NCBI GenBank assembly: GCA_963969395.1 | Contig: OZ017805.1 | Coordinates: 62,001 to 126,000 of the forward strand | Reading direction: 5' to 3' | Source: Pseudoscleropodium purum | Taxonomy: Eukaryota > Streptophyta > Bryopsida > Hypnales > Brachytheciaceae | DNA: 64,000 nt | Shown here: piece after piece, positions 1 to 13,466 of the stretch | How positions within the stretch are numbered: position 1 is the first letter of the stretch | Layout of the letters: the number at the start of each line of letters is the position of its first letter | Notes under the pieces: generated by a model | Databases searched by the model: none | Told to the model about the DNA's origin: nothing | The model's input: the letters and a program-made list of their open reading frames with translations, nothing else | Translations under genes and position numbers: made by a program

Positions 1-2450
1 TTCACAGTTTCGTCCTCAAAGTAGCTGTTGAGGTATCTGCATAGATGTGTTGGTCTAAGGTTGACGGATTACCTTTGCTTCCGTCGAGCCGTACAGTGTT
101 ACTCGATGATCATCATAATACTTTTCTCCCTACTTCCGAGTTCCGACGACTCGAAAATAAAAAAATTAACTCAAACCTCTTCAACCTTCAATCCAACTCT
201 TCCAAACTGAGCACCATCACCCGCCTAATCCACATACACGACTCACAGAGCACGCGAAAGAACAAATATCTCCACAACAGACTCCACACACCACATGCCA
301 AATACAAACAATTCACCTCCACCACAAGCAGCAGCTAGGCCACGTCAAAAGGAAACCCCAGAACATCACGAACCTACAACACATGCCTCCGCCATGCCCT
401 TTCCCACAAGCTTGATATCTTGTCGAGAACTTCCAAAAAACCATATCTCTCATCCTTGCAAACCCCTCTGAAAATCGTCAAGTTGGTCATCTTCATGCCC
501 ATAAGATTCCTTGCTTTGACGCTCTCAGACGTACGCCCTGTGTCTGTGAAAGTTTATCTCTCCGTCTCTCACTCTGGTGACGAAGCTCAAGTGAATCGCA
601 GTCGTGTTGATTTTAACACTGGCTAACGGCGATTAGCTACTTGTCTATTTCTAGGACTCGTTGACTGTAGCATTATAGGTTAGTTCTCATGTTATCAACC
701 CCACGGGTTTTATCCTATTTCATCATTGAATTTGATTGTAACGAAGGGAGCGTAACATTCTTGAACTGCAGAAGGAGGACCCTTTCTCTACAACTAGCAT
801 GCCGTTGCTACAATCAATAGTAAATCATTTGTAATCGCTGTAAATGAGATGGCAAATCTTTTCCTAAATCTCCATTCGTACCTATTTATTTTGTAGTATG
901 CCTTGTGCTATTGCCACAATGGTTAGTTTGTCATTTGAAATTGTCATAAAAGTAATGATCAATTCTTTCTTAAATCTCCATTCATATTTGTTTCTTTTAT
1001 TCTTTAAATATGGAAAATTATCCATACCATTGACATTTACTATTATGTGAGCAATCAATTTTTGTATTATGTTTATTTCTATTTAAATTTGTATGATATT
1101 CAAAAATAGTATTCAAAATAAATTTTTGAAGTAAAAGTAAAAGCCATTTTCTAAAAAATCCTTAGAACATGCACTAATCTAATCTTATCAATGTATATTA
1201 AATTCAAAATTTAAATCATAATAGATCAAGGCCTAATTAGTATCCATAATAGTTTTGAGTTTTGAGAATGAAAAATTTGGTTCAACGAAGACATTCAACA
1301 AGTTTTTTGCTAAAACAAGAGCTTTGCTACATGCATAAGTCATTGTTTGCAAAAAATACTAATGTATCCTATGTATATCCAAGATAGGAATAAAGTCATC
1401 CAAATTTTCCAAAAAGCATATAACCATCTTCTCACTCTAAGTGTTGAAAGACTTAAACTTACAAAATAAAGTATGAAAGTATAATGTTGAAAGTTATGAA
1501 ATTTGTCAAAAACACTCTTAAAAGTAGTGAACTTCAACTGCCCCTATGATATTCAATATCAAGTTATGAGGTTAGCAAGGTATATGAAGTTTTTGTAGTT
1601 CATTAACAATTGATAATTGTTTTCACAAAGAATAAGTATTAGACAAACAAAGCGAAAAATATTAAAATATGAGTTCCTCTATAAATTTAATTGTATAAAG
1701 CATATTGTGATGGAAAAAATTGTTTGTTTATGGTCCTAAAAATTATTGTAGCTACCAAGTGTACATAATCAACATGGATACTATTCAACTAAATTGCATG
1801 AGTAAGTAAAAATCTTAGCTTGTATACAATAGAAACCAACAATTAATTAGATTGAATTACTTTGTTTGAAATTTTACATAGCTAGCTCTTGAATCTAGCT
1901 AGCAAAGAAAACTAAGCCTATTCTAATTCAAGCCCAACCAATAGAATAATCTAAATTGGTTCTAGATTATGGCTCCATGGTTGTCAAGGTTGTTAGCGTG
2001 CAAGCCTATTAGTATAAGCTTGTGAGCAGGAATTTTTTTCTAAAGAATGGATGAAGGACCTATGACTATGGTGCATGTAATTTTATTTTTTCAAATAAAT
2101 TCGTTCATTGTTTCAAATTTTAAGTCACTAACAAACTTTTTTTACAAATTTTTATTGCAAGAAACGATTGCATTTGATTTTAATCCCTAAACTCCCATTT
2201 TCCCTTAGCAAAAGAAAATGAAATCTAATTCAAGCTACTATAGTTTTAGTATTTGTTATAGTTTTTTAAATTTGTTTAGTGAAGATAGAAAAATACATTA
2301 GCTTTATAAAATTATTATTATTATTTTATCAAAGCCTAGAAGCATAAAACTCACAAACCTAATCATAATAAAAATCAACACATAATATTTTGGCTCATAA
2401 AATATGTCAATCTCATGAGCCTAAGTTGTAAGGGACTTGGTCGTAGAATC
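1..2450. other. No confident gene; GC-richer first 650 bases
   Basis: No convincing coding region was found here. The first 650 bases are visibly richer in G and C than the AT-rich sequence that follows. On the minus strand they contain a short open stretch (about 500 down to 385) that starts with Met and could run into a GTAGGT donor-like site, so this could be a first exon or 5' region of something, but no family is recognisable. From 850 to 2450 the sequence is AT-rich with no structure I can interpret. Confidence 0.3.
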
Positions 2451-2774
2451 CACAAGGCTAGAAGAATCTGAAGTCTCTCTACTCACGGATGTTGAACCAT
2501 CTATAAAACTTCAAATGTTCAAAGCATTTATAGTTTTTTTAATTTTCAATTTAGAACAACCAAACTCTACAAACACCAATGCTATTTGCTCTACATATAC
2601 ATGAAGATCAAAAGACTTCTCTGAATTCAAGAGAAGACTTTGTTTCTTTCTAAATCCACGCATCAATCCCTCATGGTTGCAAATACAAGTAAAACAATAT
2701 AAGGCTTGTAGAACAATACAAAATAACAAAATATCATGCTCAAATACAATAATTTTTTTTGAAAACTTACTTAC

Positions 2775-2990
2775 TAGGTTTAGCCTTCCAAACAAATTTT
2801 TGAGGCACCACATTCATTGTGTCTAGACCTTATGACTCCACCCTTGGCAGAGCTATTTGTGTAACTTTAGCTATCATTTTGGCTAAAATAGGCTTTTTCG
2901 TGGATAGAAGCATGGCATCAAAAATAGCATGGCATCAAAAATGTTCTTCTCCTACGCCACTATATGGCATTCAATGCTGCGACATGCTGT
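2775..2990 (-). pseudogene. Gene Y exon broken by a 17-bp tandem duplication
   Basis: This minus-strand exon follows an acceptor ending CATTACAG and ends at a consensus-like GTAAGTAAG donor. It reads in one frame up to FDAM and then continues in the next frame as LLSTKKPILAKMIAKVTQ. The change of frame coincides with a tandem duplication of a 17-base unit (AGCATGGCATCAAAAAT, plus strand, about 2908-2943). Removing one unit would rejoin the frames. A TAA also interrupts the exon where Gln would fit. Confidence 0.5.
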
Positions 2991-3592
2991 AATGGATGAA
3001 CTTGCCATGAAAATATGGGCTTCATTAGTTTCAAATATTATTACATGAATTCAAATTTGAAAGCACAATCGAGAAATAAAATAAAATTACCCATAGATGA
3101 AGTACATTCCAAAACTGAATTCTTTTCTTCCATTGTCCTTTCTATAAGGAGCTGTAGAAACCTTGACTCTTTTTCCCAAGCCCCCTGTCATGAAATTGAT
3201 GCTGCTTCATTTATAAACATGATGTCCTCCATGGTATAGTTAATATACATGTCATCTTGTTGAAGGTCTACTTTTGCCTTTCTATGGGCTTCTGTGAATT
3301 TATAAGAGAACCTTGAAGATTCTTTTTCACCAAAATCCTACACCAAAACGATAATTCCAAACTTTGAGTCTACATGCATTGGAAAAAAATACACATCAAA
3401 ATTAAATAATATAACCCACATTATTAAATATTTATAAAATCATAAAAAACTAAAATAATCATACCATAGTTGTCTTGTCCATAGCAGTCATCAAGTGCAT
3501 ATAGTTGAGGCCCAACCAGTTGTTCTTCTATATCATTGTAGGGTACGCTTGATACAATCTTGCAATGATGCCCTTTGCCGCAACACACCATA

Positions 3593-6500
3593 CACTAGAA
3601 GAAGCCAATGTTTTTTAGAATGTTTTCAACAGACGGGCATGTTTTATAGAACAAGAGCTTTAAAATGCGGTAGTTGCCTTGTGAGTGAGAATTTTTGAGG
3701 ATGTTATTACAAACACATAGATGTCAAATGTAAAACAAGTGAATGTTCTATTTGATGGGAATGTTAACTAAAACATTTCAGTGAACATCAATGCATTTTG
3801 TAAAATGTTTTAGAAAATATAGAATTGCTACATCGATAGTAGGGGTCTTCTTTATAGTTGGATTATCTGGGGTAGTTCCTGTGGAGTCAAGTAGGAAGCT
3901 AATCAATTATGGTAAATAGAAAGGAAGGATAGGTCATTTATGTTCTTTCAAAAGAAAGTTGCCTAAATGCGTGTAGAAGTTCTAAACCCTAAACCCTTTT
4001 GTGAAAAAATCCTATGTAGTGAAAGTTGTAAAAAAAATAGTTTAATGAAGTTTAGGACTTTGGTTCCCCCATTCTATATTTAAGTTTTGAATGGCTAATG
4101 AGGGGAGCCGAATTCTACCACTGTGTTCGTTCTCATTGCCTTTCATTTAATAGGATCTCTTGTGAATAGAATAAGGTCATACTTCTATGGACATACATTC
4201 ATTTCAATTTAAAAATTGCAATTGCTTTTAGAAGAAATAAAAAGATTTTTTCTATTTTTCCATTATTTAAGATTCTCAGACTAACAATTAATGATAATTA
4301 GATTCAAACTAGTATAACCTAAAAAGATATTGCAATTTCAATAGGATTTGTAAATTTGCTAAATAAGAGAGTAGATCAATATAGAACACTTAAAAGTTTC
4401 TAAAGTTTTGTGCACTTCACTATAGAAATGGGCAATCAAGCTCTCATCTTCAAACTATCCCATATCCTTTGAGGATTAATGATAGACAATAATCATCACT
4501 ATAAAATGTCTTCTCCTTTTTGCAATCTTGTAAATATTAATAAAATAAATCTTTCACTTTACCACCAATTTTCTTTGGATAGTAGATGGTAATTGAAATT
4601 TGTCTTGAACTTTTGGGCTAATATTGGGTACTTTTTATTTTTATGACAACTTGTTCACTTAAAACCTAAAGTCTGAAGGCCATTTTTGAAAAATCTAATC
4701 ATAAGATATTCTAATTAATTATTTCAAATCAAGTAGTAAAATATTCATAAAGTTTGACCATAGACATTAGGAAAACAATAAGCCTTGAAAAGGATTGTTT
4801 TCTTTTGAAGAGCTTCTTTCAATGGAACTCGTAGCCTCTTTGAGGAACATTGCCCATTGTTCAATTCAATGACGAATAGTAGCTACAATGAAAAAAAAAT
4901 GGAAAAAAAAAAACAATCACCATTTTTAAAATCAAAAAAGGTAATTCAAAAATAGTAGTTTAAGATAATTGTGTCAATGCCACATCCAATTTTAAGATTT
5001 TGTAATTCGGTATTTTGATTAATGGGATTGTTTTTTCAAATTCATAATTTTTTAAATTATAAAATCAAATTTTCATGTGCTAATCAAGCCCTACAATTTC
5101 TTGGCTGATTTTTATTTTCAAAATTATTCATTCAAGCTTCTCCTTATGACTTGTGTTTGAAAAAGTTATCTAAAATATCAACACATTGCGTTGTTTTGGT
5201 AATTTTAAAGGAATCTTAGCATCATATTTGACTGCTGAAAAAACAAAATATTAATTATTTGGATTTTTATATGTGATCTTAATTTCCTTAATTAACAGCA
5301 CAAGGTTTTATTTTTATTATTATTATTTTTGGTCTTTAATCCCTAAAAATCCACATATCCTAAAAGTGGATATACTTTAGTCAACCTTGATTGCGACTTT
5401 CTAAAAACTACTCGTCAAATTTGATTTAAATTTTTCTTAAATGAAGCTTGAAAAGTTTTGTTTCTTCTATATTGCAAAATTTTGCAAAATGTCAAAAACT
5501 GATGGGATTATTGCAATTGAAAGCTCCATATGTCTGAATCCAAATAGCATAATATTGTATGTTTTTCATTTGTATATTTATTTATGATAAAAATTATAGA
5601 TGATTCTAATATATATTATAATTGGTATAATTAGATTTTTACCTAAAACTTCTAAAATTACAATAATTTGATTTGTCCATCTAAATTATTAAAAAACCAC
5701 CTTAAAAAAATGAAATTTTACACTAGTAAAAAATATCAAAAATTTACACATCTATCAAATAAAAGGATAAATTTGGTTTGATAGTAGAATTTGACTTCAA
5801 GGATTTTGTCGTGATTGTTTGGTTATAAAAAATAAAATTTAACCAATTGAAAATTTTCACACTAATTGTACATATTTTTACACCATTTCTATTTGTACCA
5901 TTTTTTCACTGAAGGAAGCAATGGGACGTCAAAGGTTAATTTTTGGTGAATTTGACAATTTTTCTTGTTCATTTTATTTCTAGATTCTTAAAAAGTAATT
6001 GTTGTGCCAACCCTAACAAACTGGTATAGTATAGAGGCACCTTTTCAAATTATAAAAGAAGCTTTTAACATTATAATAGCAACCTTTCGCATATATAAAA
6101 CAACCTTTTGTATTATGAAAGTCATATTTCATGCATGCACCAAGGTGCAACAATTTGATAATGTAAAGAAGTTGGAAGCTTATTTGTTTTCTGAGGATTT
6201 CTTGGATGTTTTTTTAGTGTAATTATTGTTTATATCTTCTTCCAAACAACAAAGAAAATTGAAAACTAAACAATAATTTTGCACTCACTTCTATTATATG
6301 TTGCACTAATTTCATTTTCCATTGAGGGCTTTAAAATAATTGAATTGAAAATAGATTAAAAGACGTTACACTTTTGATTTCATAGCCATGTTTAATATTT
6401 CTAGCACAGATTCTTCTTTGCATGTTTAGAAACAATTTTGTTATCATCTTGAAATTCTATGAGGCAATTTTTCTCCTATTAATTAAAAATCTATCCAATT

Positions 6501-8071
6501 TTATTATTTCATTAATAAAAAATATCTTTAAAATGTAGGTAAAGTTATAGTCTTGTAAAAGTAGATATTCACCTTTTGCTATTATGTCTATGACATGTAA
6601 ATCCAAAATGCAAAGGCACCACCTTTTGGTGTTGAAACAACTTTAAAATGAAAGAAATCCTAAAGTACTCACTATTTTAATTAGTTATTTTTATGAGTGA
6701 TGTCTTCTTTAAGTGTAGCTTCAACATTGAACATTTGATTTTCATGATGAATGATTATGACTTTTAATTCAATATTTTAGGCAAGGGTATCCATTTCAAA
6801 TCTTCATTTTCTATTGTTGAAGGCTCTTTTAAATTAGCATGATGTGAAAAACATCTTATAGGGAAAATTACAATAGATCTTTGATTTCACAAGATGTAGA
6901 ATACATTTAAAAAAATTGAGAGAATTCTTAGAGTTTACAATTTTTGTTGGGGCCAACATTTTGGATTTGACCTAGGACAAGAGGAATGATAGAAAGACTA
7001 CAAATGACTTGCACACACTAGCAAGGGCTTTAGATTCAATTGCAAGTAAATTTCTAGAAAATCTTGGGGGATAAGATAAAACGGTGATTACATGTAAAAA
7101 AAAATAGGTGAAAGCAAACCACCTAGAATTTTTTTCTAAAAAAGGTCACATGCATTGGCATTTGAGTAATATAGCACTCAAAGAGGATGAAGTGGCATGC
7201 CACATCAGCATGCTTTAATGCAATTTTAGAATTCTAACACTCTCATAATAAATATTAGCTAAGATGTCTTTTGATGTAGGTAGATGTTTTTTGTAATGTC
7301 AATAGAGATGTCCTCTGTAATGTCCGGATGTTTCCTATGACACGTCATATTCATCATGATACTTAGATCTAAAATTCTTTTTTCAATAGTAAAAAATTAT
7401 ATTTTAGAGGTCCTATATAATTTGTCTTTGCTCTTGCCACCCCTTTTGCATAAATAATTTATTTTCCCATGTCAAAATATTGACAATAAGGCTTTTTAAG
7501 TCATTCAATATTATTACCAATACAATGTATTGTATATAATGTATGGCATATTGTATATGCTATAAAATATATTTAGTATGTTATATAATGTATGGCATAT
7601 TGTGTATGATGTACAATATATTGTGTACGATGTATAATGTATTGTGTATGGTATATAATGTATTGTATATGGCATACATCTAAGCTATCAAAATTGATGT
7701 CTCAAAAAATGTCTTAAAAAAAGTCTGCAAATCAAAATCGATGTTACTAAAAACAATATGAATTTTTTTTTAAAACATGACATCAACTACCACTTCATCT
7801 TTCATTCAGGTGAAAAAAATCCTATGTAGCATTACCTGCTTGCGTGGTACTTATTTGGTTGCCATGTGGCACAATTTGGGCACTTTTTTAAATTGTGTTT
7901 GTTGTGATGTTTCTTTAAAAACATAGCATGTTTTTTTAGATTTCCTTGTGTTTTTACTATGTCAATCTTAACAAATTTTTCTAAACATCCGTAGTATACA
8001 TGTGTGATGTTTTAGAAAAAATATAGACACATTTTAGCACTTGTCTAAAAAAACACAAATTTCTTCTAGTG
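3593..8071. mobile_element. CACTA-like transposon inserted in a gene Y exon
   Basis: The left end reads CACTAGAAGAAG and the right end is the inverted form of CACTAGAAGAAA. The flanking 3-bp sequences are ATA and ATG on the plus strand, so the target duplication would be intact apart from one transition. Removing the element and one flank copy rejoins the gene Y reading frame exactly (…FMFHS into WCVAAKGII…), which strongly supports an insertion. The interior is AT-rich. The motif TGTTTTAGAA and relatives recur near both ends, as expected for subterminal repeats. No transposase was recognised, so this is probably a non-autonomous or badly decayed En/Spm-type element. Confidence 0.65.
7518..7676. 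repeat. AT-rich minisatellite (TATAATGTATTGTGTATGG type)
   Basis: Degenerate units of about 18-20 bases built on GTATTGTATATAATGTATGGCATATTG-like words, cut here into shorter pieces such as TATAATGTATTG and GGCATATTGT, are repeated head to tail. The array lies inside the 3593-8071 CACTA-like element. Confidence 0.6.
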
Positions 8072-8559
8072 ATGAATGAAACATAAACATACATCCATAG
8101 TCCTACAAATGTGTCTCTGCAAAGAAAAATGCACTATTGAGGGCCTCATATTCTATGATGGAGTTCCAAATATGCACCTTCTACATCAAAATAGAGACTT
8201 CTAGATTTGGCAAATTTTCTTGGCAGTCAAACAATATGAGGTCCATTCCCCCATGACAATTCACAATATTGTCATATGTGCAAGCCTTCACTGATGCCAT
8301 CTACAAAATAAAGAAAAATTCACCCATGAATCAATAATTACAATATAAAATGTTCACATCATTCAATAATATTTTTCATTGCAAAATTTCAAAAAATAAA
8401 AGCTTACCTTTTTCAAAAAGTCCATAACCATAGTATAAGAATTTGGTGCATCTTTTTCCATGTCATCTTCAATGTCTGTAATGGACACATTGAAGATCAA
8501 CTCCTGTGAGGTAATGTCATCATCATCACCAAGAGTAATGACTTATATACCTTGTATGA

Positions 8560-9137
8560 TCATATCTTCCGTGAGCTTTGGCAATACTGCCTTTCTCTTC
8601 ATTTCACTATGAGATCCACTCTACATTTGAGAACCTTGGTCTATTATAGAAGATGTTGGAACTTGGCCACTTACTTCGACTTGTTTCTTCCATTTTTCCT
8701 TCTCCTTTGCTTCTTTTTTTGCCTCCCTCTCTCTCTCATTCTTTGCCAATTTCAACAATTGCTCTACTTTTCTCTTTTCTTTTGTTGCGTAAATCTCTTC
8801 TTTTTTTTTCCTTTTTGTCAACGACCGTCCTCCTTGCAATGGCCCTCTTCTTCCTTGACTCACTCAAATTAGCAAATTTACAAATCTCCAAGTTTATAAT
8901 ATTGAGTCTATTGAAAGACTTTCGAAAAGCACTCTTGGGTGGTTAAGTGAATGTCATTTGGTAATCAATATACCACCTTCCACCATTGAGATGTGTTGTC
9001 ATAAAAGTTTGAATTTGGGTCGTATTATACATGCATTCTAGAAAATTGAAATCCACCCATGTGCAAAAAAATGGAGGAAGATTCCCTCGAGCAATACAAT
9101 CCTTGACAAGAAATTGAAGCTTATAGAAACTAACCCC
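8560..9137 (-). pseudogene. Gene Y exon with Lys/Arg-rich region
   Basis: After an acceptor ending TTTTTAAG, the frame reads DGVSFYKLQFLVKDC, passes YIDYQMTFT, has a TAA where Gln would fit, and continues through a strongly basic stretch (RKKRAIARRTVVDKKEKKRR and following) until about 8560. The basic region could be a nuclear localisation or nucleic-acid-binding segment; that is inference from composition only. One more TGA interrupts it at a likely Arg codon. No family match is recognised. Confidence 0.45.
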
Positions 9138-12100
9138 ATCCTTAAAAACATTCATAAGAAGTAAATTAAGAACTAGAGTAAAAAGAAATTATAATGTTTA
9201 TGATGGCACAAATAAGAAAAATGTGTTGAAAATTTTGACAACCCATAAATAGGATTCTAAGTTTTTAACAAATAGAAGATATAACCAAAAAATTTATATG
9301 AAATTTATATATAAGAAAAAAATATCCAATATGCTTTCAATTTCTAGTGAATTTTGAATTGGAGGTATTATGTACACTTCTCCAAACCTCAGTTGAGTTT
9401 GACTAAGGTTTGGAGGTGTGTATATAGTACTCTCACTTTTGGCATTTCTAGGAAGCGCATGAAATTGAATCTTTTGATTCCTTGAAAAAGTCATAATGTA
9501 TATATTGTTCAAACAAAGCATCTCAATAAATTTAGAAGGATAAATTTTATATGTTTTAATGCTTACCAAAATAGAACTCATTTGACAACTTGATCTGATC
9601 CATCAAAATTCACAAAAGAGTTAGACTTCTTGAAGGCATTAACTCCCTTTAAAGCAGGTCTAAACGTATGATCAAATAGCTTAATTGTCCAACCTTTGAT
9701 ATACTCAAGAAGGTACTTTAGCTCAAGTGGGACATTCATATTTATATTCAAGTTGTCTTTTGACACCACATTCTTGAAGTACTCCATAGTAACATCCTTA
9801 TTCTGTATCAACAATCCAATTATTTTTAGATTGCTAGTTTAAAAATACGTTGAAAAAATTCATGAAATTTTAAATGCAAAAAATAAAACTTCTTACACTT
9901 ATAATATTCAAACACAACGTATACAACAACTTATTCCTACCTACCAAACATACTTGTAGAAAAAAGATCCAAGTTTTTCTTTAGAAACTAGATTTAGAGG
10001 AAGCCACCTAGCTTTTTTGGATTTGTTTGAAAAGTTCCACTACTTCAAAATCTTCATTTTGTGAAATGTAGATGTGTTGCATGTTGAAACCATCTATAGT
10101 TTTTTAATAGTCATCTCTAGTAAGTTGTTTGAAATATAGTGTTTTTCAATCTGAAAAATCAGATAAACAATTTGTTACAACTCAAATAAAAGTGAAAAAG
10201 ATGAATACAAAAAAATATTTATTTACAAGTACATCACACTTCTTCCAAAAATTCAAATCCATGAGCCGGATTTGCAACATCTAGCAACTTTTGCATTTTC
10301 ACGTACAATTTTTGGATCATGCCTTTTGCACCAAACTTTATATTATCAACAACCCCTAAGTCACTCTTTTCCTCCAATGGTGTAATGTACTGATGTCATT
10401 GTACTTTTTTTACATGTAGATCCACTTCTTGTGCAATCTCTTGCTACAAAAATCAAACATCGTTTCAAGTACAAAACATTTGAAACACCAAAAAGAACAA
10501 TGCACCAAGATATAAGAAAATGACTAAAACATAAAGTCACATTCAAATAAGCAACTCACCTGAAAAACAAATGCCATGAAAACCTCGCATGCCATTGAAT
10601 ACCACAATTTTTTCCTTATTTGTACTAGACAACATCTCCTCTTCAAAGGTCTCAACATTCGAAGAAACCAATCTAAGGGTAGAAGCCTGTATTTTTGCAC
10701 ACGATAAAGTGTGTATACTAAGCTTGTCTTCACATGTAAATCCTCCGTATATCTGAAAATCTATAAATGAGTTCATTGTATACATTGTAATAGAGAAATT
10801 GCATCAAGTTCAAAATATAAATTAACCGAAAAAACAAACTTAACATGAAAAATTGACTTACTTGTTAATTTCATGCATTATTTGTATGACCGATTCAATT
10901 CTCCCCTTAGTATCTAAAACAATGCAATTGACATGCCAATGAAGGTTTGCAACATACACCCTCCTAATGTGATTCATTCCAAAAATACGATGGTGATTTC
11001 CATCACACGAAGAACTTCTAGTTTTTCATAAAGCTCAGCTTTGGAATTGATTTGATGTACTCACTGAAATTGTTGTTCTCTTTCCATAGAGAGCTCTAGT
11101 TGTTCATCTCCTCCATTGTGAAGTCTGAGCTTTCATTGGCCTCATTTGTTCTTGAAACATAGAAGACTACCGTACCTTCTCAATATCCAAAAACAAACTC
11201 CTACTCTTGTTTTACAAGATCAAATGAAAGCATAGGTCTCACCATAGGCATCGGCACAAGTGTGCATAGTGGGATGTATAGATGTGAATACTTTTCCAAC
11301 CTAATTTTCAAAGTCTTCATGATGGCCATAAAGTCAAATCTTTGCAACCAACTAAGGTCATCATCCTCTTCCTCATAGTTAACGGTGTATTGAAATCCTT
11401 TTTCTCCTTCTACACTAATCTCTGGCTACAATGGTTCATCCATCCCTAGTGTATTCACTTGTTGTTTTTCTTGAGTTAAAGTAATGGGTGACTCTTCCAT
11501 TTGCAAATCCAATACAAGATTCAAATTATGATAAAACCATTGAATGCCACTATTCAAGTACATAAATACTATCAAAATATAAACTTTATTGTAAAAATTA
11601 TTTCATAAATTACAAGACAAACTTCCACATGACACAATGTCTAAACAATTGTAAAGACATTAGAAGATTTCAACCTATATGTATAATAGACAAGCCATTA
11701 TTTAGTACTATGGAAATAGAAAATTCCATTTATATAGAATCAAGATCCACACTACCATTTGAGTTGGAGCTCAAATGAATGAATACCGCTTTGTACCTTT
11801 TCACACTATCACTACAAGCACAGGTACCAGTGTCCTCAAACAAGGGACTAGAAATAGAAATAGAAGTTTGCATCTTAGAACTATACTCAGTATTAGAACT
11901 TTCAAGTGAAAACATGGGCATCTTCAAAATGTGTTTCTTGGGATCCTCATATAGAAGCACTACCTACTTCAATTTATATTTTTTTGGATCACTAATCCTA
12001 CTATTTTAAGACTTTTCAAATGCATTCATAGCATGGTTTAGGGTTTCTAAAATGTCACCTAAACTTACCAAGTCCAATTTTTCTGGTTCTTGAGGAACGG

Positions 12101-12879
12101 ACTCAGTGGAAATGTAGATCATGACTTTTGCGGGGAGTAATAGGCTCTGATGGATCCACTCTATAAAACACTAGCATAATTGCACTTTGAACAATAGGGA
12201 TTGAAGGTTGCATAGTGCTTTCTTCAATTGTGTCCAACTGCAAATTCCAAAAGACTAATGTCAAACCAATCATTTTGCCAATAGAAAACAAAACTAAGTT
12301 AAAATTATATGGAACTCTATCCGCAGTGATTAGTTTCAGGATGGCATAATAAAGAATTCTACTCCATATGCTTTGATTCAAAAAAGTGATTATAGCAAAT
12401 AGGTGGATTTAATCTTCAACAATCCAATTGAAGGACCCTAAAAACTGAAATTCACAAATGCTTAACTAACTATATAAATGACTAAAAAACATAAAACGAA
12501 AAAATAAGGGGCCTATTCAATATGTCTTCTTTGAAAATTATATGTGAATTCTTTCAAAGAAATTGGACTTCTCCAAATGCCTATTATATCCAAAATAGTC
12601 TCTATAAGATTATACATAATAGATTCAAATGAGAAAAGTGTCATATTCAAAGATAGACTTTGCACTTAATTTTTTAGTTTAATCCAACAATAAATTATTT
12701 TCATTTATATCATTCTCTAAGTAAAATTCTAAATATGAAGTATATGTATCAAGAACTCTTGGCATCACAAAAAAAACATTGACACTAAATGTAATATATC
12801 AACTAATTTCTTGCCAGAAAATACTTCAAAACTAACAAATTTTGAAAGAAAAACATTTTGAAGACATAAAAATAAACTA

Positions 12880-13030
12880 AAAATTTCTTGAAGTGACCCA
12901 AGACTTGAAGACCAAGAAGTGGAGTACTAGTAGGAACCTCCTAGATCTTAGTTGGACCCAATTGAGGTTAAGGAGGTTCCTACGCTACTACACTTTCTAG
13001 TCTTGAGTTACTTAAATTAAATTTTAAGGC
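12880..13030. repeat. Inverted repeat (hairpin), arms about 55-60 bases
   Basis: A left arm ending TAGGAACCTCCT is mirrored by a right arm starting AGGAGGTTCCTA. The complementarity extends outward through CAAGACTTG/TAGTCTTG, with a few mismatches and small indels. The spacer is roughly 22 bases. No flanking target duplication was seen, so it may be a miniature foldback element or a small-RNA-type hairpin. Confidence 0.55.
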
Positions 13031-13466
13031 TATTTCACTTGTTCTTCTAATACTTAGAGATTGATATTTTTTATTAATAGCAAGAAGTTCACTCTATAAA
13101 AAGCATTAATAATAAAATAGTTATCATTAAACACCATCCTCCAAATAAAATGATTTAGGACCCAACTAACATTTGTGGCATTGCTCTAGTACTCCTACTT
13201 TTGCTTACACTTTTGGTCACATAGAACATTCTTATCATTTTAGTAACTCTGATGCTAGTAATCAATAGGCCTGATTACTAAACTCCTACCAACTCAACTA
13301 AATTATGGATCACTATATTGATGCCTCTTGTGTGAGACTAAGGTATGTTGGCAATATTCTTCCTCAACAATATTTTCAACCCTACTACTACTTACCTTCA
13401 TGATCCACTACAATTCACTTCCAACTAATTGAGAAAATTGACGAAGAAGGAAAAAACTTCAAATTT

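Larger units (their letters stand above)
2511..11960 (-). pseudogene. Decayed multi-exon gene of unknown family ('gene Y'), interrupted by a CACTA insertion
   Basis: Hand translation of the minus strand gives successive coding stretches bounded by good splice signals: about 11960-11730, 11510-10990, 10752-10560 (TTTTCAG acceptor, GTGAGT donor), 10443-10235, 9802-9567 (GTAAGC donor), 9480-9310, 9137-8560, 8540-8408 (GTAAGC donor), 8300-8072 joined to 3592-3465, 3337-3091, 2990-2775 and 2676-2511. Interior stops are nearly all at positions where Gln or Arg would fit (TAG, TAA, TGA). One segment near 11.4 kb is acidic and reads NYEEEDDDLSWLQRFDF; another near 8.8 kb is very Lys/Arg-rich. No domain is recognised. 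It may be a transposon-encoded protein or a host gene fragment. The exon order is clear, but the true start and some donors are uncertain. Confidence 0.55.

Noticed and set aside
3981..4000. True telomere or chromosome end
   Set aside because: TTTAGGG-type motifs here, at 32.9 kb, 48.98 kb and 51.27 kb are only two or three units long and lie inside ordinary sequence.
6004..6222. A 72-codon plus-strand open frame
   Set aside because: It lies inside the CACTA-like element, has no family character, and its composition matches the AT-rich background.
8552..8946. Plus-strand Phe/Leu-rich frames
   Set aside because: They are the antisense of the Lys/Arg-rich gene Y exon.
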